A DNA stretch of 64,000 bases, from positions 3,159,501-3,223,500 of the forward strand of contig NZ_CP039727.1 in NCBI RefSeq assembly GCF_005154805.1, given 5' to 3'. The notes below the pieces were generated by a model. The model made no database searches and had not been told where the DNA came from. It saw only the letters and a program-made list of their open reading frames with translations. Origin of the DNA: Bacillus sp. S3 (GTDB lineage Bacteria > Bacillota > Bacilli > Bacillales > Cytobacillaceae). Below, one piece after another: positions 23,986 through 32,886 of the stretch (the first letter of the stretch is position 1; each line of letters opens with the position of its first letter). Made by a program: the position numbers and the translations under genes.

Positions 23986-25388
23986 TATTCGTTCATTTTT
24001 TTCAGTTTATATTGTAACGTTTGCCTTGGAATCTCTAAAAGCTTTGCTGCTTGGTTAATATTCCCCTCGCTTTCTTCCAAGGCATTCATAATCAGTGACT
24101 TCTCAACGGCTTCAAGATTTTTTCTTAATGATAATCCTTCAAGCGGAGAACTTTTCACTTTAGTTTGCGAAGGATGCTGACGGAGCATAATTGGCAAATC
24201 CTCATACCTTAAGCGACTGACTTCACAAACATTCATCATATATTCCACTGTATGTTTCAGTTCCCGGACATTCCCCGGCCACTGATAGTCGATGAAAAAT
24301 CGTTCAAGTTTCTTTTCCACACCTTGAATTTCTTTTTTTAGTTTTTTATTAAACTCTTGAACAAAATAATGCGTTAAATACAATATATCTTCTTTTCGCT
24401 CCCTTAATGGAAGGAGTGAGAATGTAAACACATTTAACCGATAATAAAGGTCAGACCGCAGCTTTTGTTCCATAAGAGCCACGTTCGGATGTACATTCAT
24501 TGCGGCGATGACACGCACATCAACAGAAATATTTTGCGAGCTTCCGACCCTTCTTACCATCCCGTCCTCTAAAACACGTAGAAGCTTTGCTTGCAGTTCG
24601 ATTGGCATTGTATGTAATTCATCAAGAAAAAGGGTACCCCCGTCAGCAAGTTCAAAAAGGCCTTTTCGCTCAACTGCTCCTGTATAACTGCCTTTAGCAG
24701 TGCCAAAAAGGATACTTTCCAGCAAGGTTTCCGGTATGGCCGCACAGTTTTGGGCAATAAAGGCCCCGCTTGATCGGTGCGATTCATGATGTATCCCCTG
24801 AATAAATAATTCTTTCCCGGTCCCAGACTCCCCGTAAACGAGAATAGGAGAATCTGATTTTGCCAGCTTCCTTGCTTCATCAATCAAGCTGCTGAATTCA
24901 GGGTTAACTGTCATTAAATCACTTAATGTATAGTTTACTTGCTTCGCTCCCTTTTTCTTCTTACTTTTATTGACGCCTTTTTGTAAATCCAATAATCTTT
25001 CTGCCAGTAGTTTCATCCGCGAATAGTCTTTAGCAATTTCAACGGCACCGATAATTTCTTCTCCAAGAAAGATTGGCAGTGTCGTATTAATGGTATCAAT
25101 TCTTGTCCCATGTAAATTAAGATACACCTGTGCTTGATTATAAATAGGCTTCCCCGTTTTAATGACCTTCAGCAGTGTACTTGACTCTTCTGTCAGGGAA
25201 GGGAATGCGTCAATCAAATGCCTTCCTTGAACTTCCCTGACTTCCAGACCATCATGCTTTGCTGCTACTTGATTATAAAAAATGGTTCTTCCTTCAGTAT
25301 TGACTACATGGATGCCTTCATCAATGCTCTTAAGAATAGCTGTCAGAACTTCTTGTGTTAACGCCGTTAATTGAATGATATCCTTCAC
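23985..25388 (-). CDS. kamR: Sigma-54 dependent transcriptional activator (KamR-like)
   Basis: This enhancer-binding protein of 467 residues has an N-terminal PAS-type sensor (about 10-115) and a central AAA+ domain. Walker A is YGESGTGKE, the sigma-54-contact loop reads GSYTGA instead of GAFTGA, and Walker B is GGTLFLDE. A Fis-type helix-turn-helix (NINQAAKLLEIPRQTLQYKL) closes it. It is predicted to bind upstream of, and open, the kamA promoter in the mother cell. The gene lies between yodP and kamA, and a terminator separates it from kamA. The signal is unknown but could be beta-lysine-pathway related. Confidence 0.85.
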   Translation of the reverse strand: MKDIIQLTALTQEVLTAILKSIDEGIHVVNTEGRTIFYNQVAAKHDGLEVREVQGRHLIDAFPSLTEESSTLLKVIKTGKPIYNQAQVYLNLHGTRIDTINTTLPIFLGEEIIGAVEIAKDYSRMKLLAERLLDLQKGVNKSKKKKGAKQVNYTLSDLMTVNPEFSSLIDEARKLAKSDSPILVYGESGTGKELFIQGIHHESHRSSGAFIAQNCAAIPETLLESILFGTAKGSYTGAVERKGLFELADGGTLFLDELHTMPIELQAKLLRVLEDGMVRRVGSSQNISVDVRVIAAMNVHPNVALMEQKLRSDLYYRLNVFTFSLLPLRERKEDILYLTHYFVQEFNKKLKKEIQGVEKKLERFFIDYQWPGNVRELKHTVEYMMNVCEVSRLRYEDLPIMLRQHPSQTKVKSSPLEGLSLRKNLEAVEKSLIMNALEESEGNINQAAKLLEIPRQTLQYKLKKMNE

Positions 25389-25410
25389 CTGCCCTTCTAG
25401 CCATAATAGG

Positions 25411-25428
25411 GTGCCGAAAAATTGGCAC
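25411..25428 (-). repeat. Inverted repeat between yodP and kamR
   Basis: GTGCC and GGCAC are separated by eight A/T-rich bases, giving a dyad in the 54-base gap between yodP and kamR. It could be an operator or a processing hairpin. No T-run follows, so it is not a terminator. Confidence 0.3.
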
Positions 25429-25442
25429 TATCAGCCGAAATA

Positions 25443-26297
25443 TTAGCAAGTTGCCAGATTCTTTACCCACATATTCATATTTTCAAGTTTGTCATAAATA
25501 TAACAATTATTCATGAACCTTCCCCGATAGGAATATTCAAGTTGAAATAAAACAGCATTCATGCCGAAGGATAATGATCTGGCAATAGAGTATGCACAAA
25601 AGATACCATTTTGCTTCAATTCACGCTCAAGCTCATGAAGAATAATCTTCATCAGTCCATATTTCCGATGTTCTGTTAATGTGGCACAATCCGTTAATTC
25701 AGCATTTTTATAAAAGGTATTGATTTCAGCAGAAGCGGCACTGACAATTTTTCCTTGATGGAAAAAGACATAATAGATTGTTCCCTCCTGCATCGTCTTT
25801 TTTACATATTCCGGATCGTGTAATGGGGTTGGATAAATTTCAAATACTTGTTTATATAATGCGGAAAGTTGGGCGGCACAGCTTTCATCCGCCTTTTTTA
25901 ATTCGTACTCCTTCGGCGGATACATTTTTTCCACGGATGTGTCTAAATGATAAATACTTTGAATCAACCCATCCTCGGTAATCCACTGTTCATTCTGCTT
26001 GCGGTCTGGTGTATAAAATTTAGAAAAGAAATAGGCGTCAGAGCCAAGAAAATAGCGGTCGACCACCGCTTCCGGCTGAAGGCCTTTTTCAAAAAAAGCA
26101 ATAAAATCTTCGCTGCGCACCTTTATGATTAGCTTTTCCGCATGATGATGATGAACAAGCTCTTCGGCCTTATCCAGAAGCAAATGTGTATTTCCGCGAT
26201 AATCATCCACACGAATTCGTTTATTAAAAGGATCAAGGTACACTTCGAGGTAATAGCTTTCCTCTTCAAGATAAATGGTGGATGCAGTTTGGTTCAT
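25443..26297 (-). CDS. ablB: Beta-lysine N-acetyltransferase
   Basis: This is the YodP/AblB enzyme that acetylates the epsilon-amino group of beta-lysine. It has a ~130-residue N-terminal domain and a GNAT domain in the C-terminal half (YVKKTMQEGTIYYVFFHQGK, ATLTEHRKYGLMKIILHELE as the acetyl-CoA loop). Acetyl-beta-lysine is a compatible solute, made in B. subtilis by KamA and YodP. The start has AGGAG 8 bases upstream. A local promoter with TGGTATAAT lies before it, so the gene can be expressed separately from the operon. Confidence 0.88.
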   Translation of the reverse strand: MNQTASTIYLEEESYYLEVYLDPFNKRIRVDDYRGNTHLLLDKAEELVHHHHAEKLIIKVRSEDFIAFFEKGLQPEAVVDRYFLGSDAYFFSKFYTPDRKQNEQWITEDGLIQSIYHLDTSVEKMYPPKEYELKKADESCAAQLSALYKQVFEIYPTPLHDPEYVKKTMQEGTIYYVFFHQGKIVSAASAEINTFYKNAELTDCATLTEHRKYGLMKIILHELERELKQNGIFCAYSIARSLSFGMNAVLFQLEYSYRGRFMNNCYIYDKLENMNMWVKNLATC

Positions 26298-26379
26298 TTA
26301 GATCACTCCTTTAGCACATCCTATTTGAAAAAAGTCTAGCCTAGAATAAAGCCAGACATTTGCCTATTTCTATAAAACT

Positions 26380-26410
26380 ATTATACCAATTAATTGTAAA
26401 TGATTGTAAA
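26380..26410 (-). promoter_or_regulatory. Putative sigma-A promoter of yodP(ablB)-kamR
   Basis: On the minus strand TGGTATAAT (extended -10; TATAAT at 26380-26385) has TTTACA 19 bases upstream. Two TTTACAAT copies lie 10 bases apart here. It sits in the 116-base gap between yodQ and yodP. Confidence 0.4.
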
Positions 26411-26413
26411 GGA

Positions 26414-27691
26414 CTATTCAGCCACTTCACACCATTTCAAAAGTGTTAAAGCGATGATTTCACTTGCAGCAAACAGATCCTCCAAATGGATATGCTCATT
26501 AGCATCGTGAGCCGTTTCGGTTATCCCGGGCCCGAACACAACAACAGGAGTATTTCCTACGGTGGAAAGAATTCCGCCATCCGTTCCCCAGGGACTTGCT
26601 TCCACAACAGGGGGTTCTCCCTTTACTTCCATGAAACTCCTCTTTAGAACATTCATCAAAGGATGATCACTTTCAAGACTTCCCGGCAGCCATCTAGCAC
26701 CAAACCATTCAATTTTAAGAGGATTTTCATGGAGCCATCCATCTTGTGCACATAATTCCCGCAGGCAATTTTCCATTTCAACTTGTGCCGATTGTATCAT
26801 TTCTTCCGGCGATACCCCCATTCTTCCTTCGATAATAGCGCTGTCAGGCACCGAAGAAGGCCATTCGCCGCTTTTGATCTTGCCAATGTTGATCGGAATG
26901 GGGATTGGGATTTTTTCGAATAGGGGATCTGTAATCCTGGCATTTCTATTTTTCTCTAACTGTTGTAAGCGCTGAATCACAAGCAGCGATTTCTCGATGG
27001 CACTGACACCTTCGTATCTAGTTCCCCCGTGAGCGGCCTTTCCTGTCACAGTAATTCGGAACCACATCGACCCTTGCTGCTTCGGGAAAAGCTTCATATT
27101 AGTGGGTTCTGGAATAATGGCCCCGTCCGCATGATATCCTCGTAAAACCGCTGCTAGCGTTCCTGCCCCGCCGCTTTCCTCCTCAATCACACTTTGAAAA
27201 ATAACATCCCCCTTTAACTTAATTCCATTAGCGACCAACGATTCTATCGCCATGAGGAGCGCCACATTTCCGCCTTTCATATCGGTTGCACCCCGGCCAT
27301 ACAGCTTACCGCACTCTATCAGACCGCTAAACGGGTCATGAGTCCAGCTTGACTCCTCCCCAACTGGCACAACATCGATATGACCGTTTAGAATGATAGA
27401 TTTGCCTCCCCCTGCCCCCTTTAACACGGCTACCAAATTAGGATTTCCATCAAAGCTTTGGCGGTCGCAGAAAAAGGCTGGGTGATTTTTTAAGTCATCA
27501 CTGCCAATTTCCCAAATATCTAATGCTAATCCAAGCTGCCGGCATTTTTCTATCACTAGTGCTTGTGTACTACTTTCATTCCCCCTTGTGCTATTTTCAC
27601 GAACAAGAATTTGTAACAATCTTGCACCCCGGGCTCGATTCTCCTTTAACCACTGCTTAATTTGGTTTTCACGGTCCTTCAACTGAATCAC
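26414..27691 (-). CDS. yodQ: M20-family deacylase (YodQ)
   Basis: This metallo-deacylase of the M20/ArgE-DapE family is 425 residues long. The first zinc motif GHIDVVPVG, the bridging motif GRGATDMKGG and the catalytic EEESGG motif are in place. The dimerisation domain (about 190-300) is followed by HANEHIHLED, which provides the last ligand. In the B. subtilis yod operon it is presumed to act on an acylated beta-lysine derivative, but this is not proven. It follows yodR by 14 bases. Confidence 0.85.
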   Translation of the reverse strand: MIQLKDRENQIKQWLKENRARGARLLQILVRENSTRGNESSTQALVIEKCRQLGLALDIWEIGSDDLKNHPAFFCDRQSFDGNPNLVAVLKGAGGGKSIILNGHIDVVPVGEESSWTHDPFSGLIECGKLYGRGATDMKGGNVALLMAIESLVANGIKLKGDVIFQSVIEEESGGAGTLAAVLRGYHADGAIIPEPTNMKLFPKQQGSMWFRITVTGKAAHGGTRYEGVSAIEKSLLVIQRLQQLEKNRNARITDPLFEKIPIPIPINIGKIKSGEWPSSVPDSAIIEGRMGVSPEEMIQSAQVEMENCLRELCAQDGWLHENPLKIEWFGARWLPGSLESDHPLMNVLKRSFMEVKGEPPVVEASPWGTDGGILSTVGNTPVVVFGPGITETAHDANEHIHLEDLFAASEIIALTLLKWCEVAE

Positions 27692-27705
27692 TCCTCCAGG
27701 CAGAT

Positions 27706-28383
27706 TTACAATAAGTATGGAATACGACGAACAGTTTCAGCTATTTTAAATTCACATCCTGTTTTATTTACTACCTCTTCTAAACTGTATGGTGCAAACA
27801 TTTCCGTCAAAAGCAGGCCATCTGCAGTGACCTTGAAAACAGCTAAGTCGGTGATAATAAGGTCAACCGAGCGAGCCGAGGTTAGTGGTAATGTGCAAGA
27901 GGGAACAATTTTCGGCGCGCCATTCTTGTCACAATGATTCATGACGACTATGACTTTTTTTGCCTTTTGCGCAAGTTCCATTGCTCCACCCATGCCGGGG
28001 ACTTTTTTGCCGGGAACAATCCAGTTTGCAAGGTCGCCTTGTTGGCTGACCTGAAGCGAACCTAAAATGGTAATATCAACCCTTCCACGGCGTATCATGC
28101 CAAATGCAATGGCACTGTCACAATAAGAACCTCCACTGTTTATTGTGACTGGGAAACCACCGGCATTGCATAAATTTTCATCCTCTTCTCCCTTGACAGG
28201 GCTAGGGCCCATCCCGGTGATCCCATTTTCCGCATGAAACATCACCATGGTCTCCTTTGACAAATGGTTAGGAACAAGTGAAGGGATGCCGATGCCAAGG
28301 TTGACTACCATTCCATTTCGAATTTCCTCCGCCGCCCTTTTCGCCATTTGATTGCGCACATCTACTCCCATGCCCAATTCCAA
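27706..28383 (-). CDS. yodR: 3-oxoacid CoA-transferase subunit B (YodR)
   Basis: It is the beta subunit of a class I CoA-transferase. The active-site glutamate is in HAENGITGMGP, and NLGIGIPSLVPNHL is the family start. The C-terminus (FKVTADGLLLTEM) is characteristic. I take the TTG at 28383, which has AGGGGG 4-5 bases upstream; the ATG at 28371 is an alternative. The gene overlaps the yodS stop by 22 bases. With YodS it probably transfers CoA to an intermediate of beta-lysine breakdown. Confidence 0.9.
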   Translation of the reverse strand: MELGMGVDVRNQMAKRAAEEIRNGMVVNLGIGIPSLVPNHLSKETMVMFHAENGITGMGPSPVKGEEDENLCNAGGFPVTINSGGSYCDSAIAFGMIRRGRVDITILGSLQVSQQGDLANWIVPGKKVPGMGGAMELAQKAKKVIVVMNHCDKNGAPKIVPSCTLPLTSARSVDLIITDLAVFKVTADGLLLTEMFAPYSLEEVVNKTGCEFKIAETVRRIPYLL

Positions 28384-29054
28384 TTCACCCCCTTAGAAGG
28401 AATCAAATAATCAACAAATACTCCCGGAGTAATGATTTCTTCAGGAGTGAGACTGCCGATTGGGACAATTTCTTCTACCTCTGCAATCGTAATCTCTCCT
28501 GCCATCGCAACAAGTGGATTGGTATTACGGGCACTCTTGTCATAAATTAAATTTCCAAATTCATCCGCCTTTTTTGCATAAACGACGGCGACCTCGGCGG
28601 TTAAAGCAGTTTCTACAAGATATTTTTTCCCCTCAATCATACAGAGCGGTTTATTCTTCGATACCATTTCATTATCCATCCCGATATCTGAAAGAAAAGC
28701 CGGCAGACCGACACCCCCGGCCCGAATTCTTTCCGCTAAAATTCCCTGCGGTGAAAACTCCACCTCCAGCTTACCTTTATGCATCAGCTGACCTGCAATC
28801 GGGTTAGAACCAATATGCGAAGCAATGACCTTCTTGGCAAGTCCCCGGCTGACTATTTTCCCGATGCCGATGTGCGGGAAACCTGTATCATTCCCTATCA
28901 AAGTAAGATCCTGGATCCCTTTTTTCAATATCCCATCAATCAATGTCGGTGGAGAACCGACCCCACCAAAGCCGCCAAACATGATTGTCATGCTATCGTG
29001 AAAGAATTCCATCGCGGCTTCTAAGGTTGTGACTTTTCCAAATGAATTTTCCAT
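28362..29054 (-). CDS. yodS: 3-oxoacid CoA-transferase subunit A (YodS)
   Basis: This is the alpha subunit of the same CoA-transferase, 230 residues. The Gly-rich GGFGGVGSPPTLI motif (about 23-35) and the LAERIRAGGVGLPAF segment are diagnostic. It follows yodT directly (stop and start adjoin) and overlaps yodR at its end, so translational coupling is likely. Like yodR, its substrate is known only by genomic context in spore-formers. Confidence 0.9.
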   Translation of the reverse strand: MENSFGKVTTLEAAMEFFHDSMTIMFGGFGGVGSPPTLIDGILKKGIQDLTLIGNDTGFPHIGIGKIVSRGLAKKVIASHIGSNPIAGQLMHKGKLEVEFSPQGILAERIRAGGVGLPAFLSDIGMDNEMVSKNKPLCMIEGKKYLVETALTAEVAVVYAKKADEFGNLIYDKSARNTNPLVAMAGEITIAEVEEIVPIGSLTPEEIITPGVFVDYLIPSKGVNWNWAWE

Positions 29055-30410
29055 CTAACGATCACCAACCATTCCTGGATTTATTTGGTTTGAAAAGGCA
29101 GCAAATGTTTCTTTTAATAAGAATACTAAGATCTCAATCTCTTTATTAGTAATCGTTAGGGGCGGGGAAATAATGATGGCGTCACCGTTCACTCCATCAA
29201 TTCCAGCACCGGCAGGGTATACGAGGAGGCCTTTTTCCTTTGCAAGCGCTACTACATTTTGAGTAATTAAAGACTTTCTCGGAAAGGGGGTTTTCGTTTC
29301 GCGATCTTCGACAAATTCGATGCCAAGCAGTAAGCCTTTGCCGCGGACATCCCCGATAAATGGAAATATATCACTTAGTTTTTCAAGCTGATTTTTCAAA
29401 TAAATCCCTTTGGATTCTACTTCTTTTATAATTTCGTTTTTCTCTAAATATTCAAGGACAGCTAATGACACGGCGCATGATTGGGGATTAGCACTTAATG
29501 TATGACCGCTCATCACTGACTTTGTTCCTGCCAAAATTGGCGCCATCACCTTTTCACTTGCAACCGCTGCCGCAATAGGTGCATACCCTGCTCCCATTCC
29601 CTTGCCAAACGCTATAATATCCGGAATGACATCCCACCGCTCACAGGCTAACACCGTTCCCGTTCTGCCAAATCCTGTCATCACTTCATCAGCGATAAAT
29701 AGAATATTGTTGTCCTCGCAAATCTTTTTTATCGTCTTAAAATACTCTTTTGGCGGTGCAATAGCGCCGCCTGCAGCACCGATAACAGGTTCAGCGATAA
29801 AGGCTGCAATTTGGTCAGCGCCAATCCGCTTGATCGCCGTTTCCAATTCCTGTGCACACATATAACCGCATGATGGTGCTTCAAGATTGTATGGACATCT
29901 GTAGCAATATGGCGGGTTTATAACTGGAAAATCCTCTAAAAGTGGAACAAACCTTGCTCTTCTCCCGGCATGACCGGACATCGACAGTGCGCCTAATGTG
30001 ATCCCATGATAACTGACCCATCTTGATAACACTTTCGTCTTTGTCAAAATACCTTGCTCCTGCCAGTACTGAATCGCCATTTTCATCGCCGTCTCTGTTG
30101 CTTCCGAGCCGCTGTTCACAAAGAAACTCCAATTAAGCTCTCCCGGAATCCACTCAGCAATTTTTTTCGCCAGCTTTTCAGCTGCCTCACTTGTAAATTG
30201 CGAACGATACACAAATGAAACCTTTTTCGCCTGTTGCTGCATCGCTTCAATGATTTCGGTTACACCGTGCCCGATATTGGCGGTAACGGCACCTGAAGCA
30301 GCATCAAGATATTTCTTCCCCTCCACATCATATAAAAAGACCCCTTTGCCATAATCAATGACCGGGTATATTTCATCGAGCAACGGTTTAATGAGAAACG
30401 ATTTTTTCAT
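29055..30410 (-). CDS. yodT: Class III PLP aminotransferase (YodT)
   Basis: This aspartate-aminotransferase-fold class III enzyme is 451 residues long. The PLP-binding segment LFIADEVMTGFGRTG contains the D that binds the pyridine nitrogen, and the Schiff-base Lys is in IAFGKGMGAGYAP. It may transaminate beta-lysine or a derivative. It is first in the yodTSRQ unit, with a sigma-E-like promoter upstream. Many Cys in its middle (NPPYCYRCPYNLEAPSC) hint at a metal-binding insert. Confidence 0.88.
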   Translation of the reverse strand: MKKSFLIKPLLDEIYPVIDYGKGVFLYDVEGKKYLDAASGAVTANIGHGVTEIIEAMQQQAKKVSFVYRSQFTSEAAEKLAKKIAEWIPGELNWSFFVNSGSEATETAMKMAIQYWQEQGILTKTKVLSRWVSYHGITLGALSMSGHAGRRARFVPLLEDFPVINPPYCYRCPYNLEAPSCGYMCAQELETAIKRIGADQIAAFIAEPVIGAAGGAIAPPKEYFKTIKKICEDNNILFIADEVMTGFGRTGTVLACERWDVIPDIIAFGKGMGAGYAPIAAAVASEKVMAPILAGTKSVMSGHTLSANPQSCAVSLAVLEYLEKNEIIKEVESKGIYLKNQLEKLSDIFPFIGDVRGKGLLLGIEFVEDRETKTPFPRKSLITQNVVALAKEKGLLVYPAGAGIDGVNGDAIIISPPLTITNKEIEILVFLLKETFAAFSNQINPGMVGDR

Positions 30411-30447
30411 AAGACACCACTTTCTTTTATTAAATAAGTCTTATTTC

Positions 30448-30476
30448 ATTGTATGAAGGGAATTTTCATTCTATCA
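30448..30476 (-). promoter_or_regulatory. Putative sigma-E promoter of yodTSRQ
   Basis: On the minus strand TGATAGAA, 13 bases and CATACAAT lie upstream of yodT. CATACAAT is the sigma-E -10 consensus. The B. subtilis yod operon is a member of the sigma-E regulon, which agrees. Confidence 0.6.
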
Positions 30477-30591
30477 TCTCATTGAAGTCGTACGGATAAA
30501 GAAATATTAAATCGTGGTCTTATCAAACTATCTTTTACTTTTTGGCATAGGTATTATAGAATGACTGTAGATTACAGAAGGAATGGGTCAT

Positions 30592-31953
30592 ATGAATACA
30601 ATAAAAAAACTTCAATCAAAAACGAAGGAACTATCGACTATACAGTTAATCGTCATTTTTTATTTGTCTGCATTAATCGTTTCTACATTGTTACTAAAAA
30701 TCCCTCTCGCCCATCGAGAAAATGTTTCGCTAAGTTTTATTGAGGCGATGTTTACTTCTGCCAGCGCCATTAGTGTTACAGGTCTAAGTGTCATTTCGTT
30801 AAAGGATACATTTAGTAACTTTGGTATCTTTCTATTATGCCTGATTCTACAATTAGGAGGACTCGGGGTCATGTCCCTAAGTACCTTCCTCTGGATTATG
30901 CTTGGTAAAAAGGTAGGTTTGAAAGAAAGACAACTGATTATGATTGACCAAAACCAATCAAAGCTTGCCGGGTTGGTGCAGCTGGCTAAACGGATTTTCA
31001 TTATTTTTATTTCCTTTGAATTAATCGGCGGCATTATTTTAGGTATTTGGTTCATGAACTATTACAATAGTCCACTTTCTGCTTTTAAACATGGATTTTT
31101 CGCTTCCATTAGTGCGACAACAAATGCGGGATTTGATATTACCAATGAGTCTCTTAGCCCATTCAGCCACGACTATTTTGTTCAAACGGTGATTATATTT
31201 TTAATGATTGTTGGAGCAATCGGATTTCCAGTGATGGTGGAGATTTATGAATTCTTATTAAGTGTAAGAATCAAGAAAAAATTCCACTTTACCTTATTTA
31301 CGAAATTAACAACCTTAACCTTTATCATTCTTACTGTATTGGGAGCACTATTTATTTTTCTTCTTGATAAAGATAACTTTTTTCAAAATAAAACGTGGCA
31401 TGAATCGTTTTTTTACTCGTTATTTCATTCAGCAACAACAAAAAGTGCCGGGCTAACGACAATGGATATTAATGAATTCACTCCAAGCAACCAGTTGTTT
31501 TTATCGATTTTGATGTTTATAGGCGGTTCACCAAGCAGTGCAAGCGGAGGTATCCGCACAACCACATTCGCGATTGTTATTTTAGCGATTATTTTTTATG
31601 CGCAGGGGAAAAGCTCGATTAAAATATTTAAAAGGGAGCTGCATAGTGAAGATGTGCTTAAATCATTTATTGTACTCACAACTGCGGCTTTTCTTTGTTT
31701 ATGTTCGATTTTAGTCCTTTCGATTACTGAGCAGGGCACACTAATAGAGGTCATTTTTGAAGTTTCTTCAGCTTTCGGTACAAATGGATTATCGATGGGA
31801 TTAACACCAAGATTAACTACTTTTGGACAGATCCTTATCATTATCTTAATGTTTATCGGGAGAGTGGGCATTGTTACGTGTTTACTCATCTTACGAGGCA
31901 AAGGCAGTAAGGAAAAATTCAATTATCCAAAGGAAAAGGTTACAATCGGTTAA
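30592..31953 (+). CDS. KtrB/KtrD-type potassium uptake channel subunit
   Basis: This is the membrane subunit of a Ktr/Trk potassium transporter, about 453 residues. Four pore loops with filter glycines are seen: SVTGLS, TNAGFD, KSAGLT and GTNGLS. A conserved Arg in the fourth repeat (FIGRVGI) sits near the end. Its regulator KtrA/C is not next to it, which is usual for KtrD. I start at 30592 because AAGGA lies 9 bases upstream; the ATG at 30583 overlaps that site. The gene is divergent from yodT. Confidence 0.9.
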   Translation: MNTIKKLQSKTKELSTIQLIVIFYLSALIVSTLLLKIPLAHRENVSLSFIEAMFTSASAISVTGLSVISLKDTFSNFGIFLLCLILQLGGLGVMSLSTFLWIMLGKKVGLKERQLIMIDQNQSKLAGLVQLAKRIFIIFISFELIGGIILGIWFMNYYNSPLSAFKHGFFASISATTNAGFDITNESLSPFSHDYFVQTVIIFLMIVGAIGFPVMVEIYEFLLSVRIKKKFHFTLFTKLTTLTFIILTVLGALFIFLLDKDNFFQNKTWHESFFYSLFHSATTKSAGLTTMDINEFTPSNQLFLSILMFIGGSPSSASGGIRTTTFAIVILAIIFYAQGKSSIKIFKRELHSEDVLKSFIVLTTAAFLCLCSILVLSITEQGTLIEVIFEVSSAFGTNGLSMGLTPRLTTFGQILIIILMFIGRVGIVTCLLILRGKGSKEKFNYPKEKVTIG

Positions 31954-31974
31954 TATTTTCTTTTCCAACCAAAG

Positions 31975-32004
31975 AAAAAGCTGACACCACGTGTCAGCTT
32001 TTTA
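31975..32004. terminator. Bidirectional intrinsic terminator
   Basis: AAAAAGCTGACAC and GTGTCAGCTTTTT form a 13-bp stem with a 2-base loop. It serves both the Ktr gene and the convergent YjcZ-type gene. Confidence 0.85.
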
Positions 32005-32008
32005 CATT

Positions 32009-32164
32009 TTAACAAAAGTTCCAGCTTGCGCCGATGATGATTAACAAAATAAATAGGACAACGATTAAGGCAAAGCCGCCAATGCCGAAGCCGCATCCTC
32101 CAACAGGGTATGCCGGATAACCGCAGCAGCCATCGTATCCATATCCACCAAATCCTCCATACAT
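32009..32164 (-). CDS. YjcZ-family sporulation protein, 51 aa
   Basis: A Gly/Tyr/Cys-rich N-terminus ([20 protein letters not shown]) is followed by a hydrophobic segment ([18 protein letters not shown]). This is the YjcZ-family pattern of sporulation proteins. I start at 32164 because AGGAG lies 10 bases upstream; the longer frame has no ribosome binding site. A sigma-K promoter with perfect -35 and -10 elements lies 40 bases upstream. The function is unknown. Confidence 0.8.
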   Translation of the reverse strand: MYGGFGGYGYDGCCGYPAYPVGGCGFGIGGFALIVVLFILLIIIGASWNFC

Positions 32165-32203
32165 TACACGATCACTCCTCAATAAATTGTATCTTTTCCA
32201 TGT

Positions 32204-32231
32204 TACTTTATGTACTATACACTTGACCTGT
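32204..32231 (-). promoter_or_regulatory. Sigma-K promoter of the YjcZ-type gene
   Basis: On the minus strand AC, 17 bases and CATAAAGTA match AC-N17-CATANNNTA exactly. The leader would be about 35 bases. Confidence 0.75.
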
Positions 32232-32283
32232 ATGTGCATTCGCCTATATTATGAGAGACAATGATAAAAATGTGGGTGATTCG

Positions 32284-32880
32284 ATGAAATCAATAATAAA
32301 GAATTTTGTTAATGGTATTTTAACCATTGTGCCGATTATTCTTGTGATTTATGTTATTTATAAAACATTTTTGTTTCTAGATGGCTTGTTAGGAAACACG
32401 CTGAGACCGTACTTAAGAGAAGATTATATTCCTGGATTTGGCTTATTGACGACCATTATTTTGATTACCGTTTTAGGCTGGCTGTCGACAAAGTATATAT
32501 CCGGAAAAATTATTAGACTGATTGACCGGCTCCTCGAAAAGATTCCCGTAGTCAAGACGATTTATTCTGTCATTAAGGATACCGTTCAATCCTTCCTTGG
32601 CGATAAGAAATCATTTTCCAAGGTGGCATTGGTAATCATACCGGGAACTGAGATGCGCAGTATTGGCTTCATCACTTCGGAACAATTAGAAGATTTCTAC
32701 AGCCCTTTAAAGAATCATGTGGCCGTCTATATTCCGCAAACATTTCAGGTTGCAGGATTTACATTTTTACTCCCAAAGGAGCAAGTTGAGATTATCGATG
32801 TAAAGCCTGAGGATGCGATGAAATTTATCTTATCTGGCGGGATGACTACATCTTCAAAACAAAAAGTGGAAAACGCATAA
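32284..32880 (+). CDS. DUF502 family membrane protein, 198 aa
   Basis: This family is defined by two N-terminal transmembrane helices (about 8-30 and 52-72) and a soluble C-terminal domain. The PVVKTIYSVIKDTVQSF, GFITSE and VYIPQTFQVAGF segments are characteristic. GGGTGAT lies close before the ATG at 32284; the longer frame starts at 32251 without one. The role is unknown. Confidence 0.85.
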   Translation: MKSIIKNFVNGILTIVPIILVIYVIYKTFLFLDGLLGNTLRPYLREDYIPGFGLLTTIILITVLGWLSTKYISGKIIRLIDRLLEKIPVVKTIYSVIKDTVQSFLGDKKSFSKVALVIIPGTEMRSIGFITSEQLEDFYSPLKNHVAVYIPQTFQVAGFTFLLPKEQVEIIDVKPEDAMKFILSGGMTTSSKQKVENA

Positions 32881-32886
32881 AGAAAA

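Noticed and set aside
30411..30591. A sigma-54 promoter before yodT
   Set aside because: TTTGGCATAGG is present on the plus strand, but no TTGCA follows at the right distance; the minus strand has none. A sigma-E pattern fits better.
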